DNA of 64,000 nt, taken from contig CANRZB010000011.1 of the NCBI GenBank assembly GCA_947644195.1, positions 1 through 64,000 on the forward strand, given 5' to 3'. The DNA comes from an uncultured Clostridium sp. (GTDB lineage: Bacteria; Bacillota; Clostridia; Lachnospirales; Lachnospiraceae). Below, piece after piece: positions 38,862 through 48,733 of this stretch. The notes under the pieces are model-generated. The model saw only the letters and a list, made by a program, of their open reading frames with translations. It was not told the origin of the DNA and made no database searches. The position numbers and the translations under genes are program-made. Numbering within the stretch: position 1 is the first letter of the stretch; each line of letters opens with the position of its first letter.

Positions 38862-40726
38862 TGTTCTTCCCCGCCATGGAAAAATCGGTACACGCTGCCA
38901 GCCGCCCGTTCATTCATGGATTCTATCGCCGCCAACTCCTCGACAGTCGCCGCCCGAATCGCATCGAGGGAACGAAAATGCTTCATCAGCTGTTTCCGCC
39001 TCCGTGGACCGATTCCTTGGATATCATCCAATACGGAATGAACCTGTGCCTTGCTGCGCAGAGAACGATGATATTCAATAGCAAAACGGTGAACCTCATC
39101 CTGAATTCTGGTCATCAGATGGAATCCCTCTCCATTTACGGTGATCGGTAGCTCCTGATCCCGAAAGTACAATCCCCTGGTTCGGTGCTTATCATCCTTA
39201 ACCATACCGCATACCGGAATCTCAATACCCAACTCCCGCAATACGTTCTCCGCCACATGTACCTGGCCGGCGCCACCATCCATCATGATTAAATCTGGAA
39301 AACAATCAAACTTTCCGGTCTGGATTTCCTGATCTCCCTCTCTCATCTGTTCCTTCTCCTGCAAGCCATGACGGAATCTTCTACCAAGCATTTCCGTCAT
39401 GCTGGCATAATCATCCGGCCCATGCACTGTCTTAATCCGAAACTTCCGGTAATCACTGCGTTTCGGCTTCCCCTGCTCAAAGACAATCATGGAACCTACT
39501 GACTGAAATCCACTGATATTCGATATATCATAGGATTCAATCCGCCGAATTCCAGACAACCCTAACCAACCACTGATTTCCTGCATGGCTCCAGTAGTGC
39601 GCTCCTCTTCCCTGCGAATCTTTTCCATATCCTGTGATAAAACCAGTTCCGCATTTTTATGCGCCAATTCTACCAGACGCTCCTTATTCCCGCGCTGCGG
39701 GATCAGCAAGGATACTTTACTTCCCCTGCGCTCTGTCAGCCATCGGCTAATCAAATCCGCATCTGTCATCTCATATTCTAACATGAGTTCCCTCGGAATA
39801 AAAGGTGTTCCTGCATAAAACTGTTTTACAAATGACTGCAAAAGATCTCCCGGCGCCTCATCCTCTACTCCATCCATATGAAAATGATCCCTGCCGATCA
39901 GCCTGCCCTCCCGGACAAAAAAAACCTGTATCACCGCTTCCTTGGCTGATCTGGCCATAGCGATGATATCACGGTCAACCCCGCCAAAATCGTTGACTTT
40001 CTGACGGACAGCCATTTTTTTGACACTCTCTATCAGATCCCGGTATCCCGCCGCCTCCTCAAACGCCATGTCTTCGGCAGCCTGCTCCATCTTTTCCTGC
40101 AGCATCGGCAGTACGTCGGAGGTATCTCCTTCGATCAGCCGGATTGCCTGTTTGAACTGCTTCTGGTATTCGTCGGGACTGATATACCCCTGGCAAGGTG
40201 CCTGGCACTGATTGATATGATAATTCAAACATGGACGGTCTTTACCAATATCGCGTGGAAGCACCCGGTTACAAGTGCGGATTTTATAAAGTTTATGCGC
40301 CAGATCCAAAGTATCTTTTGCAGCTCCCGGACTAGTGAATGGACCAAAATATTTACACTTATCCCGTTTCTGTTCCCGTGAATAAATCAGCCGGGGATAT
40401 TCCTCATATACTGTCGCCTTGATAAAAGGATAAGTTTTATCATCCTTTAACATGGTGTTGTATTTCGGGCGGTGTTCTTTAATCAGATTGTTCTCTAATA
40501 CAAGCGCCTCCACTTCGGAGTCCGTGATAATGTACTCGAAATGATCAATCTGCGAAATCATCTTCTCAATCTTGGGTGTCCTAACCCTCTTTTGAAAATA
40601 CTGACGCACCCGGTTCTTTAAACTAATTGCCTTACCGACATAGATAATCGCATCCTTCGCATCATGCATCAGATAAACTCCCGGTTCTTCGGGCAGTTTC
40701 TTTAGTTCTTCCTGCAAATCAAACAT
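38858..40726 (-). CDS. uvrC: Excinuclease ABC subunit C
   Basis: 622 residues from ATG 40726, with AAGGAGAGG upstream. The GIY-YIG nuclease domain ([19 protein letters not shown], about 15-95) is followed by the cysteine set CNYHI-type region ([18 protein letters not shown]), the UVR helix pair ([20 protein letters not shown]), the RNase H-like C-terminal nuclease ([31 protein letters not shown]) and a terminal HhH motif ([16 protein letters not shown]). It makes both incisions in nucleotide excision repair. The unrelated upstream in-frame region to 40792 lacks a ribosome site. Confidence 0.96.
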   Translation of the reverse strand: MFDLQEELKKLPEEPGVYLMHDAKDAIIYVGKAISLKNRVRQYFQKRVRTPKIEKMISQIDHFEYIITDSEVEALVLENNLIKEHRPKYNTMLKDDKTYPFIKATVYEEYPRLIYSREQKRDKCKYFGPFTSPGAAKDTLDLAHKLYKIRTCNRVLPRDIGKDRPCLNYHINQCQAPCQGYISPDEYQKQFKQAIRLIEGDTSDVLPMLQEKMEQAAEDMAFEEAAGYRDLIESVKKMAVRQKVNDFGGVDRDIIAMARSAKEAVIQVFFVREGRLIGRDHFHMDGVEDEAPGDLLQSFVKQFYAGTPFIPRELMLEYEMTDADLISRWLTERRGSKVSLLIPQRGNKERLVELAHKNAELVLSQDMEKIRREEERTTGAMQEISGWLGLSGIRRIESYDISNISGFQSVGSMIVFEQGKPKRSDYRKFRIKTVHGPDDYASMTEMLGRRFRHGLQEKEQMREGDQEIQTGKFDCFPDLIMMDGGAGQVHVAENVLRELGIEIPVCGMVKDDKHRTRGLYFRDQELPITVNGEGFHLMTRIQDEVHRFAIEYHRSLRSKAQVHSVLDDIQGIGPRRRKQLMKHFRSLDAIRAATVEELAAIESMNERAAGSVYRFFHGGEEH

Positions 40727-40805
40727 CGGCCTCTCCTTATACGTTTTCTGATACAGCGGATAAAAAGTTTCTGGCCCGTTGACGCAGAGCAATTGTATCT
40801 GCCAT

Positions 40806-40843
40806 CTAGTGTACTGACCTGTTGATGCATGTCAGTACACCAG
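40806..40843. repeat. Hairpin repeat between chemoreceptor and uvrC, copy B
   Basis: GTGTACTGAC (40809-40818) and GTCAGTACAC (40831-40840) form a perfect 10-bp stem with a 12-nt loop. The left part is a 21-base exact match to copy A at 38789. The weak T content downstream argues for a dispersed intergenic repeat that may also stabilise or end the upstream mRNA. Confidence 0.6.
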
Positions 40844-40860
40844 TATGGTGGCCATCAGGC

Positions 40861-42573
40861 TCAAATTCTGATATTCCGTACACTCTGATCCAACTGATAG
40901 GCAATGTCTTTCAGTTTCGTCGCATTGCCTGAAATATTCTTGAGAATGTCTTCCATCTCTGTCATGGATGCGGAAGTCTCCTCGCTGCCAGCAGCATTCT
41001 GTTCTGCAATCGCAGACAAACTCTGCACAACTTCCACCACCCGGCTTCTGGATTCGTCCAGGTTTTCTGTCCGGTCCGTAATCTGTACCACACCCTGGAG
41101 AGCGCCTTCGACACCCTGATTTACTTTATGGAATACTTCATCGGTCCGAGCCATCTTGTCACTCTGCAGCTCCATCACATCCCGGACTTCCTGCATCGTT
41201 TCTACAGCTGTCGTAGAGTCGTGGATCAATTCGCTGGTAATGGAATCAATCTGCGATGCAGAATCGTTTGACTGCTCTGCCAGCTTCTGGATCTGTAAGG
41301 CAACAACAGCAAACCCTTTGCCCTGCTCCCCTGCTCTGGCCGCCTCGATGGATGCGTTAAGGGCAAGCAGGTTCGTTTCCTCCGCAATCGCCGTGATAAT
41401 ACTGGTAGCTTCTTTGATTTTCTGCGCAGAAGCATTGGTAATATTGGTCTGCTCGGCAATTTCCTGAATGGATGCCCTGGTCTGCTCATTCACGGCAATC
41501 AACTCCTGCAAAATCCCCATGGCCTGCTCACTGGAAGCCTGCATCTGTCTGGAATTTTCCTCCAATTCTTCTGCCACCCGGTTCGTTTCCTGAATCATAT
41601 TTCCCATCGAAATGACATGTTCCGTAGCACTCTGCGTTTCATCAGCCTGACTGCCGGCGCCGCTGGCAATATCTCCGACCGCTTCCCCTACCCGGACGGC
41701 GGTCTGCGTCGTGGTGGAAGCATCCTGGTCCAACCGCTCGGATGCACCGAATAATTGCTGGCTCTGCTCCTGAATCTGTGACACCATTTTATTCATTTCA
41801 TTCCGAAGCCCAGCAACCGCACGGCCCATGAGCCCAGTCTCATCCTTGCGCTTCTGTAGTTTCTCCATATTGCCGTCATCCGTAAAATCCATATCAGCCA
41901 TTCTGCCAATCATATCGGATACCTTTTTAATCGGGCGAACCATAAGATTTGCCAAAATTGTTGCAGCAATCCCCAGAACAATAATACTAAGATATAAAAC
42001 ATTGGTTACCGGTTGCATAATTTCAGCTTCCTCTGCACAGATAATCAGGATTGCCGGAATTTTTTTAGTGACATAACACGCCACATAATTTGTCTTTCCA
42101 TTTTCTTTAATATGTAATACCGCTGTTTCACTCCGCTTCCCCATCTGCAGATCCTTGACCATATCCTGGATCGCCTTTGTTTTGACTTGCGTTCCGGCTA
42201 AATCCGTTTCCTGATGATATTTATAGGTACCATCCTGATCTACAATATAGGCCTGACTGGACTTGACGCCCTGCAGCCCTACGGTACTGAACGTTCTGCT
42301 CAGAACAATATAATTATCATATTCCCCATTTTCTTCGATTTCCTCCAATACAGCACCGTTGCTGGAAACCACATCATACATATAATTTCCCATTTGTTCC
42401 CGTATTGTATTCTGCACGATCGGCACAATGACCCCTAGCGTTGCAAATGCAGTCAAGGCGACAGCCACAACAACCAGCAACAGAATCTTAAAACGAATAG
42501 AATGTAGCAGACTAATCCGGCTTGCCACAGGGACTGTTTTGTTAATTTTCTTCTTTTTTTCTCTCTTTGCCAT
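40861..42573 (-). CDS. Methyl-accepting chemotaxis protein with extracytoplasmic sensor domain
   Basis: 570 residues. Basic N-terminus, TM1 (about 27-50), a 140-residue periplasmic-type sensor with Cache-like features ([15 protein letters not shown]), TM2 (about 190-212), a HAMP domain ([20 protein letters not shown]) and a signalling hairpin with the conserved tip [30 protein letters not shown] region. GGAGGTCGAGCT precedes the ATG. It is preceded by its own promoter and an attenuator-like leader terminator. Confidence 0.93.
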   Translation of the reverse strand: MAKREKKKKINKTVPVASRISLLHSIRFKILLLVVVAVALTAFATLGVIVPIVQNTIREQMGNYMYDVVSSNGAVLEEIEENGEYDNYIVLSRTFSTVGLQGVKSSQAYIVDQDGTYKYHQETDLAGTQVKTKAIQDMVKDLQMGKRSETAVLHIKENGKTNYVACYVTKKIPAILIICAEEAEIMQPVTNVLYLSIIVLGIAATILANLMVRPIKKVSDMIGRMADMDFTDDGNMEKLQKRKDETGLMGRAVAGLRNEMNKMVSQIQEQSQQLFGASERLDQDASTTTQTAVRVGEAVGDIASGAGSQADETQSATEHVISMGNMIQETNRVAEELEENSRQMQASSEQAMGILQELIAVNEQTRASIQEIAEQTNITNASAQKIKEATSIITAIAEETNLLALNASIEAARAGEQGKGFAVVALQIQKLAEQSNDSASQIDSITSELIHDSTTAVETMQEVRDVMELQSDKMARTDEVFHKVNQGVEGALQGVVQITDRTENLDESRSRVVEVVQSLSAIAEQNAAGSEETSASMTEMEDILKNISGNATKLKDIAYQLDQSVRNIRI

Positions 42574-42596
42574 AGCTCGACCTCCGTTTTTCTGTG

Positions 42597-42639
42597 AAAA
42601 AAAATTCCTCTTTCAAAACATGGAATGTTCTGAAAGAGG
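42597..42639 (-). terminator. Intrinsic terminator in the chemoreceptor 5' leader
   Basis: On the minus strand CCTCTTTCA (42639-42631) pairs with TGAAAGAGG (42615-42607) around a loop with further pairing. Eight T residues end at 42597, only 24 nt before the chemoreceptor ATG at 42573. Because a promoter lies just upstream at 42689-42717, this looks like a leader (attenuation) terminator; it could also simply end the 42762 gene. Confidence 0.75.
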
Positions 42640-42664
42640 AGAGGGGTTTGAGGGGTATATCTTC

Positions 42665-42717
42665 GGTTATCAACTGATAACCAAGTTCATTATAACATGG
42701 AGTATGATAAAAAGCAA
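42665..42717 (-). promoter_or_regulatory. Chemoreceptor promoter and first leader hairpin
   Basis: Minus-strand TTGCTT (42717-42712), 17 nt, TATAAT (42694-42689). The transcript would begin near 42682. GGTTATC (42682-42676) and GATAACC (42671-42665) form a hairpin at its very 5' end, followed by a C-rich linker and the leader terminator. Confidence 0.65.
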
Positions 42718-42761
42718 TCAAAATATTAAGAAAATCTTAAGAATTTAATAATATAGAGTAA

Positions 42762-43355
42762 TCAGGCTACCGCTAGTGTTCTGACATACAGAATTGCCAT
42801 CACTACCCTGGAGCAAACTCCTACAATATACTGAAGATCTTCTTGCATAGAATGTGTTTCTTTATGAATATATTTTTCATGTTCTTCCCGGAGGAAGTTG
42901 CAGATATCCATCGTATTATGAAACCCTGAAAGATCATCTATTTTCCGTTCCGCCCTCCATTTTTGCAGGTCGCCAACACGAATCGAACGGATATAGGAAC
43001 GCAGCGCATGCTTCAATTCTCCCTCATAGATACAATGCTGCTTCATCGTGCCCTGATATTCTTTGTTATGCGGAAATGTGAAATAATCCGCAATATAATG
43101 CACAATTTCTCCCAATCTCCTATAATACGCTGTAGATAAATCTCCAAACTCCCGATCCCCCTGCGTCAGTCTCTCAATTCCCCGCTCTACCAGATCAAAC
43201 GTACCCGTGATCTCATGCCGTTTTGTGATAAATGAAGGCTTACAATCCGGCAGTACACTACCCACATAAAATGCTTTCTTGTGTTTCTCAAAACTCTGTA
43301 CCCCTGAAATAGATACAATATGCTTCGCTAAAGAAATGTGTGACTTTTTTCGCAT
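42762..43355 (-). CDS. Zinc-dependent phospholipase C-family (Zn_dep_PLPC) protein
   Basis: 197 residues from ATG 43355, with GGGAGGCG upstream. The pattern HISLAKHIV, YVGSVLPDCKPSF, HEITGTF and LGEIVHYIADYFTFPHN matches small cytoplasmic relatives of bacterial phospholipase C, with several His and Asp residues that can bind a trinuclear zinc site. No signal peptide is present, so action inside the cell is more likely than secreted phospholipase activity. Expressed alone; it ends with a weak minus-strand hairpin at 42727-42742. Confidence 0.8.
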   Translation of the reverse strand: MRKKSHISLAKHIVSISGVQSFEKHKKAFYVGSVLPDCKPSFITKRHEITGTFDLVERGIERLTQGDREFGDLSTAYYRRLGEIVHYIADYFTFPHNKEYQGTMKQHCIYEGELKHALRSYIRSIRVGDLQKWRAERKIDDLSGFHNTMDICNFLREEHEKYIHKETHSMQEDLQYIVGVCSRVVMAILYVRTLAVA

Positions 43356-43451
43356 AAACGCCTCCCGTCTATACCATAATGCCGATTCCATACAAGTACG
43401 ACATTCACATTAGGTCAATCAACAGCTATAGTATAGAACATCTGATTTCAA

Positions 43452-43479
43452 TTGACAATGGAAAAATTTGATATATTTT
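43452..43479 (+). promoter_or_regulatory. Probable promoter of the NSS transporter gene
   Basis: TTGACA (43452-43457), 16 nt, TATTTT (43474-43479). A perfect -35 with a weaker -10. Other -10 choices nearby (TATATT, TATACT) have poor spacing. Confidence 0.4.
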
Positions 43480-43518
43480 GTTATACTGGAAATTGTGCAA
43501 GAGAGCGCAAGAAAGGAG

Positions 43519-43548
43519 ATGGGCTGCAACCCCTGCGGTCCGAAATGA
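43519..43548 (+). CDS. Possible 9-residue leader peptide before the NSS transporter
   Basis: AAAGGAG at 43512-43518 is the only good ribosome site between the promoter and the transporter. Directly after it is ATG GGC TGC AAC CCC TGC GGT CCG AAA TGA (MGCNPCGPK). Its stop lies 4 nt before the transporter ATG at 43553. The spacing of the site to this ATG is shorter than ideal, so it may be chance. Confidence 0.3.
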   Translation: MGCNPCGPK

Positions 43549-43552
43549 AAAA

Positions 43553-44911
43553 ATGGAACGAGAAAAATTAAATTCCAGAATTGGGTTTATCCTGCTTTCC
43601 GCAGGCTGTGCCATCGGCATTGGAAATGTATGGCGTTTTCCCTATGTCGCAGGAAAATATGGAGGCGGTGTCTTTGTACTATTTTATTTGTTCTTTCTGG
43701 TCGTCCTGGGAATCCCGGTGATGACCATGGAATTTGCCGTTGGACGGGCCAGCAGAAAAAGTATTATTCAGAGTTTCCGGGTTCTGGAAAAACCAGGACA
43801 GAAATGGCATCTGCACGGATATCTTGGCATGGCAGGCAACTACTGTCTGATGATGTTCTACACGACCGTAGCTGGATGGATGCTCTACTATTTCTACCAG
43901 ATGCTGACAGGGAAATTTCAGGGCAAAAATACAGCGGAGGTCGGAGGGATGTTCCAGAGTATGCTCTCCAATCCCCGTGTCCTGCTGATTACCATGCTAA
44001 TTGTCGTTATTGCAGGCGTGTTGATCTGTTCCATCGGACTGCAGAAAGGCGTGGAACGGATTACTAAAATTATGATGAGCCTGCTGCTCTGCATCATTTT
44101 AGTCCTTGCCGTTCACAGCATTACCTTGAAGGGCGGTATCGAAGGTCTAAAATTCTATCTGCTGCCGGACTTCCAACGAATGAAAGAAATCGGAATCTGG
44201 GAAACTGTCACCGTCGCCATGAATCAGGCTTTTTTCACCTTGAGCCTGGGTATCGGCGCAATGGCAATCTTCGGCAGCTACATTGATAAACAACATAGCC
44301 TGCTGGGCGAGTCAGTCAACATTGCCATTCTGGATACTTTTGTTGCACTGGTCGCCGGCCTCATCATCTTTCCGACCTGTTTTGCCTTCAACATCAGTCC
44401 AGACCAGGGACCAGGTCTGATATTTGTCACTCTGCCTAATATCTTTAACAGTATGTCAGGCGGACGGATCTGGGGAACCCTGTTTTTCGTTTTTATGACG
44501 TTTGCTGCCTTCTCCACAATCCTGGCAGTATTTGAAAATATTATCTCCTGCGGCATGGATCTGTTTCACTGGAGCCGCAGAAAATCCTGTCTGTTCAATC
44601 TGTTTGCACTGGCTATACTGTCCCTGCCCTGTGTATTCGGTTACAATCTCTGGTCTGCTTTCCAGCCGCTTGGAAGCGGAACGACGATACTGGATCTGGA
44701 AGACTTTCTGGTCAGCAACCTCATTTTGCCGATTGGCGCCCTATGCTACCTGCTATTCTGTGTCACAAACAAAGGCTGGGGATACGAAAATTTCCGGACA
44801 GAGGCAAATACGGGAAAAGGTCCAAAATTGCCACAGTGGACACATGTCTACCTGGCCTATGTCCTGCCGGTAATTTTAATCTTTCTTATTATAAAGGGAC
44901 TCATTCGCTAA
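43553..44911 (+). CDS. Neurotransmitter:sodium symporter (NSS/LeuT) family transporter
   Basis: 452 residues from ATG 43553. TM1 carries the unwound sodium/substrate site LLSAGCAIGIGNVWRFPYVAGKYGGGVF, diagnostic for NSS. Eleven to twelve helices follow, including the TM6 pair QAFFTLSLGIGAMAIFGSY and TM8 TFAAFSTILAVFEN. Bacterial members usually import amino acids with sodium. No Shine-Dalgarno lies before ATG 43553, so initiation may depend on coupling to the upstream short frame. It faces the phospholipase-like gene divergently. Confidence 0.92.
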   Translation: MEREKLNSRIGFILLSAGCAIGIGNVWRFPYVAGKYGGGVFVLFYLFFLVVLGIPVMTMEFAVGRASRKSIIQSFRVLEKPGQKWHLHGYLGMAGNYCLMMFYTTVAGWMLYYFYQMLTGKFQGKNTAEVGGMFQSMLSNPRVLLITMLIVVIAGVLICSIGLQKGVERITKIMMSLLLCIILVLAVHSITLKGGIEGLKFYLLPDFQRMKEIGIWETVTVAMNQAFFTLSLGIGAMAIFGSYIDKQHSLLGESVNIAILDTFVALVAGLIIFPTCFAFNISPDQGPGLIFVTLPNIFNSMSGGRIWGTLFFVFMTFAAFSTILAVFENIISCGMDLFHWSRRKSCLFNLFALAILSLPCVFGYNLWSAFQPLGSGTTILDLEDFLVSNLILPIGALCYLLFCVTNKGWGYENFRTEANTGKGPKLPQWTHVYLAYVLPVILIFLIIKGLIR

Positions 44912-45055
44912 GCTTGTAGGAACGGTAGTAATTTATGTATAAATCTCATATTTTTCTATATACTAAGTGCGTATAGACATTGTATCTGAAACGGACTGAA
45001 AAAATCGGTCCCGTCTTTCAGACAATCCCAGAGCTGCAGACAGGCAGCCGAACAG

Positions 45056-45116
45056 GTTTGTGTCTGCGCTGCGGCACAAACTTTGTGTTACAGGAAAAAG
45101 CAGCGCAGAAATGAGG
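45056..45116 (+). promoter_or_regulatory. Pseudoknot-capable 5' leader element, copy 2
   Basis: GTTTGTGTC (45056-45064), loop TGCGCTGC (45065-45072) and GGCACAAAC (45073-45081) form the stem with one G-U pair. GCAGCGCA (45100-45107) complements the whole loop. The Shine-Dalgarno ATGAGG (45111-45116) and ATG 45123 follow at the same spacing as copy 1 at 2769. The 144 nt further upstream back to 44912 hold smaller hairpins but no convincing promoter. Confidence 0.6.
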
Positions 45117-45122
45117 AAAACT

Positions 45123-46034
45123 ATGAGATCAATCATTATGAAACGGAGACACAGAAACCAGGTTGGTGCAGCTTTTATTGTAGCATCACTCCTGACTGCA
45201 ATATCTGTGACGCTATTCTCCACACTGTTACCTATGACGAATGTTTCCGCCGCTGAGACAAACGCCGAGGGAAAAGCAGCGGCAGAAGCGGAACTGAAAC
45301 TGGACGAGGGAAAAGAATACCATGCCTATATGTTATTCCAGGCGCAAAACAGCTGGGTTTACCGCGGGAAATTCTGGGAAGCGGACAAGGGGCCAAAAAA
45401 TGACAACTGGGACAAGCTCCTGACCTCCCTGAATGTAACCACTCCTGTCGTCGTAGACGGTGTCGTAGAAGATGCGGTAATCAAAGGAAACGGCCATTAT
45501 TCCGTTCGCCTGACCGGTCTGAACGGTTCCCCCTCCGCAGGCGCCGACAATGCCGAATTCGGAATTTTAGGATTTTCTACGGATATCCCTAAAAATGATA
45601 CCATTAAATTTGACAATATCAAGGTAAAAATTGACGGAACCGAAAAAGGGACCGTGACCGGAAATGACGTCTACTATGACAAAGACGATATTGAGGATCC
45701 CGGCCTCATCACCGTGGAGGTCTTCAACGCCTGGCATGAGGAATGTGTCAATCTTCCCCTGACACTTCCCAATGATTCCCTGGAAATCAGCTTTGATGTC
45801 AGCGGATTCCAATATGACAATCCCGACGCCAAGAATCCGACAGACGACAATACACTGGATCAGAACACCGCGGACAAAAACGACCAGGAGGATTCCGCAG
45901 GGCAAAACGATAACGGATCGACAAAGAACGACAAGAAAAATAACAAAGCCCTGCCGATTACCATTGCCGTCATCATTATTCTTGTTCTAATCGGCGGTGG
46001 TGTCTATCTCCTGATGAAAAAAGACAACAATTAG
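45123..46034 (+). CDS. Secreted, membrane-anchored surface protein, unknown
   Basis: 303 residues from ATG 45123 (MRSIIMKRRHRNQ), with ATGAGG upstream. Signal sequence FIVASLLTAISVTLFSTLL with a likely cut near SAA-ET. The extracellular domain (about 45-210) is rich in strands and aromatic residues (YHAYMLFQAQNSWVYRGKFW) and resembles a carbohydrate-binding or adhesin-like module, but I cannot name the family. A hydrophilic Asp/Asn/Lys spacer and a C-terminal helix (LPITIAVIIILVLIGGGVYLLM) plus KKDNN anchor it in the membrane. Single gene with its own structured leader. Confidence 0.75.
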   Translation: MRSIIMKRRHRNQVGAAFIVASLLTAISVTLFSTLLPMTNVSAAETNAEGKAAAEAELKLDEGKEYHAYMLFQAQNSWVYRGKFWEADKGPKNDNWDKLLTSLNVTTPVVVDGVVEDAVIKGNGHYSVRLTGLNGSPSAGADNAEFGILGFSTDIPKNDTIKFDNIKVKIDGTEKGTVTGNDVYYDKDDIEDPGLITVEVFNAWHEECVNLPLTLPNDSLEISFDVSGFQYDNPDAKNPTDDNTLDQNTADKNDQEDSAGQNDNGSTKNDKKNNKALPITIAVIIILVLIGGGVYLLMKKDNN

Positions 46035-46050
46035 TCATTTTCCCATTTTT

Positions 46051-47610
46051 TTAGCGATTTATCAATTCGTTGATTTCATCTGCCATAGCGTTGATTGCGG
46101 TGATCTGTTTTGCCATATCTGCCAGATCTGCGGCATTGCTGTCAACCATCGTGTTAATATTGCCAAATTCACGGTTTTCCCGTTGAATTTCCTCCGCAAT
46201 ATCCTTGCTAATCGTTACCGTGCCCATGATAACTTCTGCCTGTTTATCATGGGCATCTCCCATGGCAGTAATATCTTCCATAGTATGGTGAAGCATCTGC
46301 ATCATTTCCTGTAATCCATGGAATACTGTCTCAAAAAACTGATTCTGCTCTGCCAGTTTATGAGAATTTTCTTCAACGTAACGGGTCATATCATCTACAT
46401 TTTCCTGCACCCGGTTAATCACAGACTTAACCTCATCTAAGGACTGCTGCGTACTATTCGCCAAATTGCCGACTTCGCCGGCCACAACAGCAAAGCCCTT
46501 ACCGGCCTCACCTGCCCTGGCAGCTTCAATCGACGCATTTAGCGCCAGAAGATTGGTACTGGAAGAAATCTCATTAATCAGATTTAAAGTGATATCTATC
46601 TCTCCGACCGCCTCGGAAAGTTTGGCTGCTACCGCTATGGTGTCTTCCATGGAACTAGCTACTTCTGCATTAATTCCCTGCAAGGAATGTAGTAATTTCT
46701 CATTTTCCCCCGATTTTTCCAACAAATTCCTTGAAGTATGTTCCACTTTCTCTACATTGGTATTGACCACTTCTGCCCATTCATTCAAAGAATGAAGATT
46801 CTCTAAACTTTTATCTGCTTTTTCCTCAAGCGCATTGCTATTTGTAAGTAGAGATTCACTGGTAGCCGCCAGTTCTTCTGCCGAAGCGCTCTCATTAACA
46901 GAGATCTGGGACAGCGCAGATCCCGCCGCCAATAGTTTATCCGAAAGATCCGATACGGCGGCAAGCACGCTCTGTACCCTCTCGTTATTTTGCTCCAGTT
47001 CGTCTTTCTTGGCATTGACCAGAAAATGGCTGACCAGATAAATCAACAAAATCGTAGTAGGCAACGAAAGTGTAACACAGACAATACGATCCATCAGATT
47101 TACCATAAAATAAGCGTCACGGGCCGGCAGATGAATGGCTCCATTCAAAATCCACGCCCCCACCAGGGAAAGCCCTATCCCTGCGGATGCTGCCGTTACC
47201 ATTTTGACATCCAGAAAAAATGACATGAGAATGATAAAATAAAAAGCAAATCCCCAAAAATCGGTTGCCGGAACCATATAAAGAATAAAATTGAATTGAA
47301 CTATACAGAGCACAACCAAAAAGCTCTTGCCTGCCTTTAACTTGGCGGGTCGCACCATTCCCTGTTCAAATCCGGTACGGACAAAGAAAATGCCAATCCC
47401 CAGATAAATCGCACAGGAAATATCAAATATGATAAGCAATGTCCATGAGACCCCCGGAAGCAGCCCAAAAATCCGCTCAAAAGTATAAAGCAGCCCCGCA
47501 CACCCTGCCGCTCCCGGAACTAATAATAGTACCAACACATAGACACGGTTGATATATTCATCCAGCGCTGTAAGACGTTTTGACCCCATTGTATTTTCTG
47601 TTGTTTTCAT
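46051..47610 (-). CDS. Methyl-accepting chemotaxis protein with multi-pass membrane domain
   Basis: 519 residues from ATG 47610, with AAGGGAGAG upstream. Six hydrophobic segments (about 20-205) replace an extracellular sensor. There is no clear HAMP domain, then a long coiled coil and the signalling tip [35 protein letters not shown] region. It probably senses membrane-related or intracellular cues. Its stop is 16 bp from that of the convergent surface-protein gene. Confidence 0.9.
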   Translation of the reverse strand: MKTTENTMGSKRLTALDEYINRVYVLVLLLVPGAAGCAGLLYTFERIFGLLPGVSWTLLIIFDISCAIYLGIGIFFVRTGFEQGMVRPAKLKAGKSFLVVLCIVQFNFILYMVPATDFWGFAFYFIILMSFFLDVKMVTAASAGIGLSLVGAWILNGAIHLPARDAYFMVNLMDRIVCVTLSLPTTILLIYLVSHFLVNAKKDELEQNNERVQSVLAAVSDLSDKLLAAGSALSQISVNESASAEELAATSESLLTNSNALEEKADKSLENLHSLNEWAEVVNTNVEKVEHTSRNLLEKSGENEKLLHSLQGINAEVASSMEDTIAVAAKLSEAVGEIDITLNLINEISSSTNLLALNASIEAARAGEAGKGFAVVAGEVGNLANSTQQSLDEVKSVINRVQENVDDMTRYVEENSHKLAEQNQFFETVFHGLQEMMQMLHHTMEDITAMGDAHDKQAEVIMGTVTISKDIAEEIQRENREFGNINTMVDSNAADLADMAKQITAINAMADEINELINR

Positions 47611-47734
47611 GAGTATCTCTCCCTTCCTAACCAATATTCCCCACTCAAAATATAATACCGTAGCTTTATCATGACTACCCTTATTTTTTGATATTTAATA
47701 CCCACAAAAACATTCTTATTATTTGTCTTCTTAA

Positions 47735-48526
47735 TCATCCCAATGCCACGTCCAGGATCATCATAATCAGAAAGCCTCCTACAAAGCCAGCCGTTCCCTT
47801 TTTCCCCGGACTGCTGATATGCGCTTCCGGTATTAGTTCCTGCACAACAACATAGATCATCGCACCGGAGGCAAAGGATAACAGCCCCGGCATCCAGGAG
47901 ATGACCAGGCTGGATAGAAGCGCCGCCAATACGCCAAAGATAGGCTCTACTATCGCAGAAAGACTTCCGATAAAAAATGCATTTTTCTTGCTCATACCAT
48001 CCTGCATTAACGGTAGGGCCACAGCAGAACCTTCCGGATAATTCTGAATTCCGATCCCAATGGCAAGCGCGATCGCACCGGACAAAAACTCCGGTTCACT
48101 GGATAGCTGGTCTGCCATAGCAAACGCGATTCCTACCGACATTCCCTCTGGGATGTTATGCATCATAATAGCAAAAAGCATCATTAATGTACTTTTCCGG
48201 CAATTTTTTAATTGATGGGTGCCCTGTAGTCTCTGATATAATTTGTGAAAGACCGAATCCGTCAGAAACAACAGCAATACTCCCAACAAGAAACCAACCG
48301 AACAGACCAGCCAGCTTATCTGGCCGAGCTGCTCTGCCTGTTCCATACCGGGGATCAGTAAAGACCAGATGGACGCCGCAATCATAACTCCGGCGGCAAA
48401 TCCCAAAAACATACTTTGTACTTTCCCTACCATATTCCGTTTCATAAAAAACACGCTCGCTGCGCCGATCATTGTAATCCCAAACGTAAACATCGTGCCT
48501 ATCCAGGCCAAAAACACTCCATTCAT
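47735..48526 (-). CDS. ZIP-family divalent metal transporter (ZupT/GufA-like)
   Basis: 263 residues, eight hydrophobic segments. The metal-site helices are visible: MMHNIPEGMSVGIAFA (TM4) and AIGIGIQNYPEGSAVALPL (TM5) with the HN-PEG and QN-PEG motifs of the GufA branch. It should take up zinc or related metals. Starting at ATG 48526 there is no Shine-Dalgarno, but a TATAAT lies 7 bp upstream, so the mRNA may be leaderless. A GTG at 48562 is an alternative, also without a ribosome site. Confidence 0.9.
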   Translation of the reverse strand: MNGVFLAWIGTMFTFGITMIGAASVFFMKRNMVGKVQSMFLGFAAGVMIAASIWSLLIPGMEQAEQLGQISWLVCSVGFLLGVLLLFLTDSVFHKLYQRLQGTHQLKNCRKSTLMMLFAIMMHNIPEGMSVGIAFAMADQLSSEPEFLSGAIALAIGIGIQNYPEGSAVALPLMQDGMSKKNAFFIGSLSAIVEPIFGVLAALLSSLVISWMPGLLSFASGAMIYVVVQELIPEAHISSPGKKGTAGFVGGFLIMMILDVALG

Positions 48527-48733
48527 GCGATCTATTATAAATGTTCGGATACCTGACAGCACAATAGATATTGAGTTTCTAACACACTTTTCCTATCCGT
48601 TGCACCAACGCCCAATCACACAACACAAATCATGGACTGGCGCCTATTCGGTATCCATACGATTTATGACTCCCTTGTGCGATAAATTTTTAATATCATA
48701 TGCAGAAACCGGATATGTTGCCACTACACTTCT

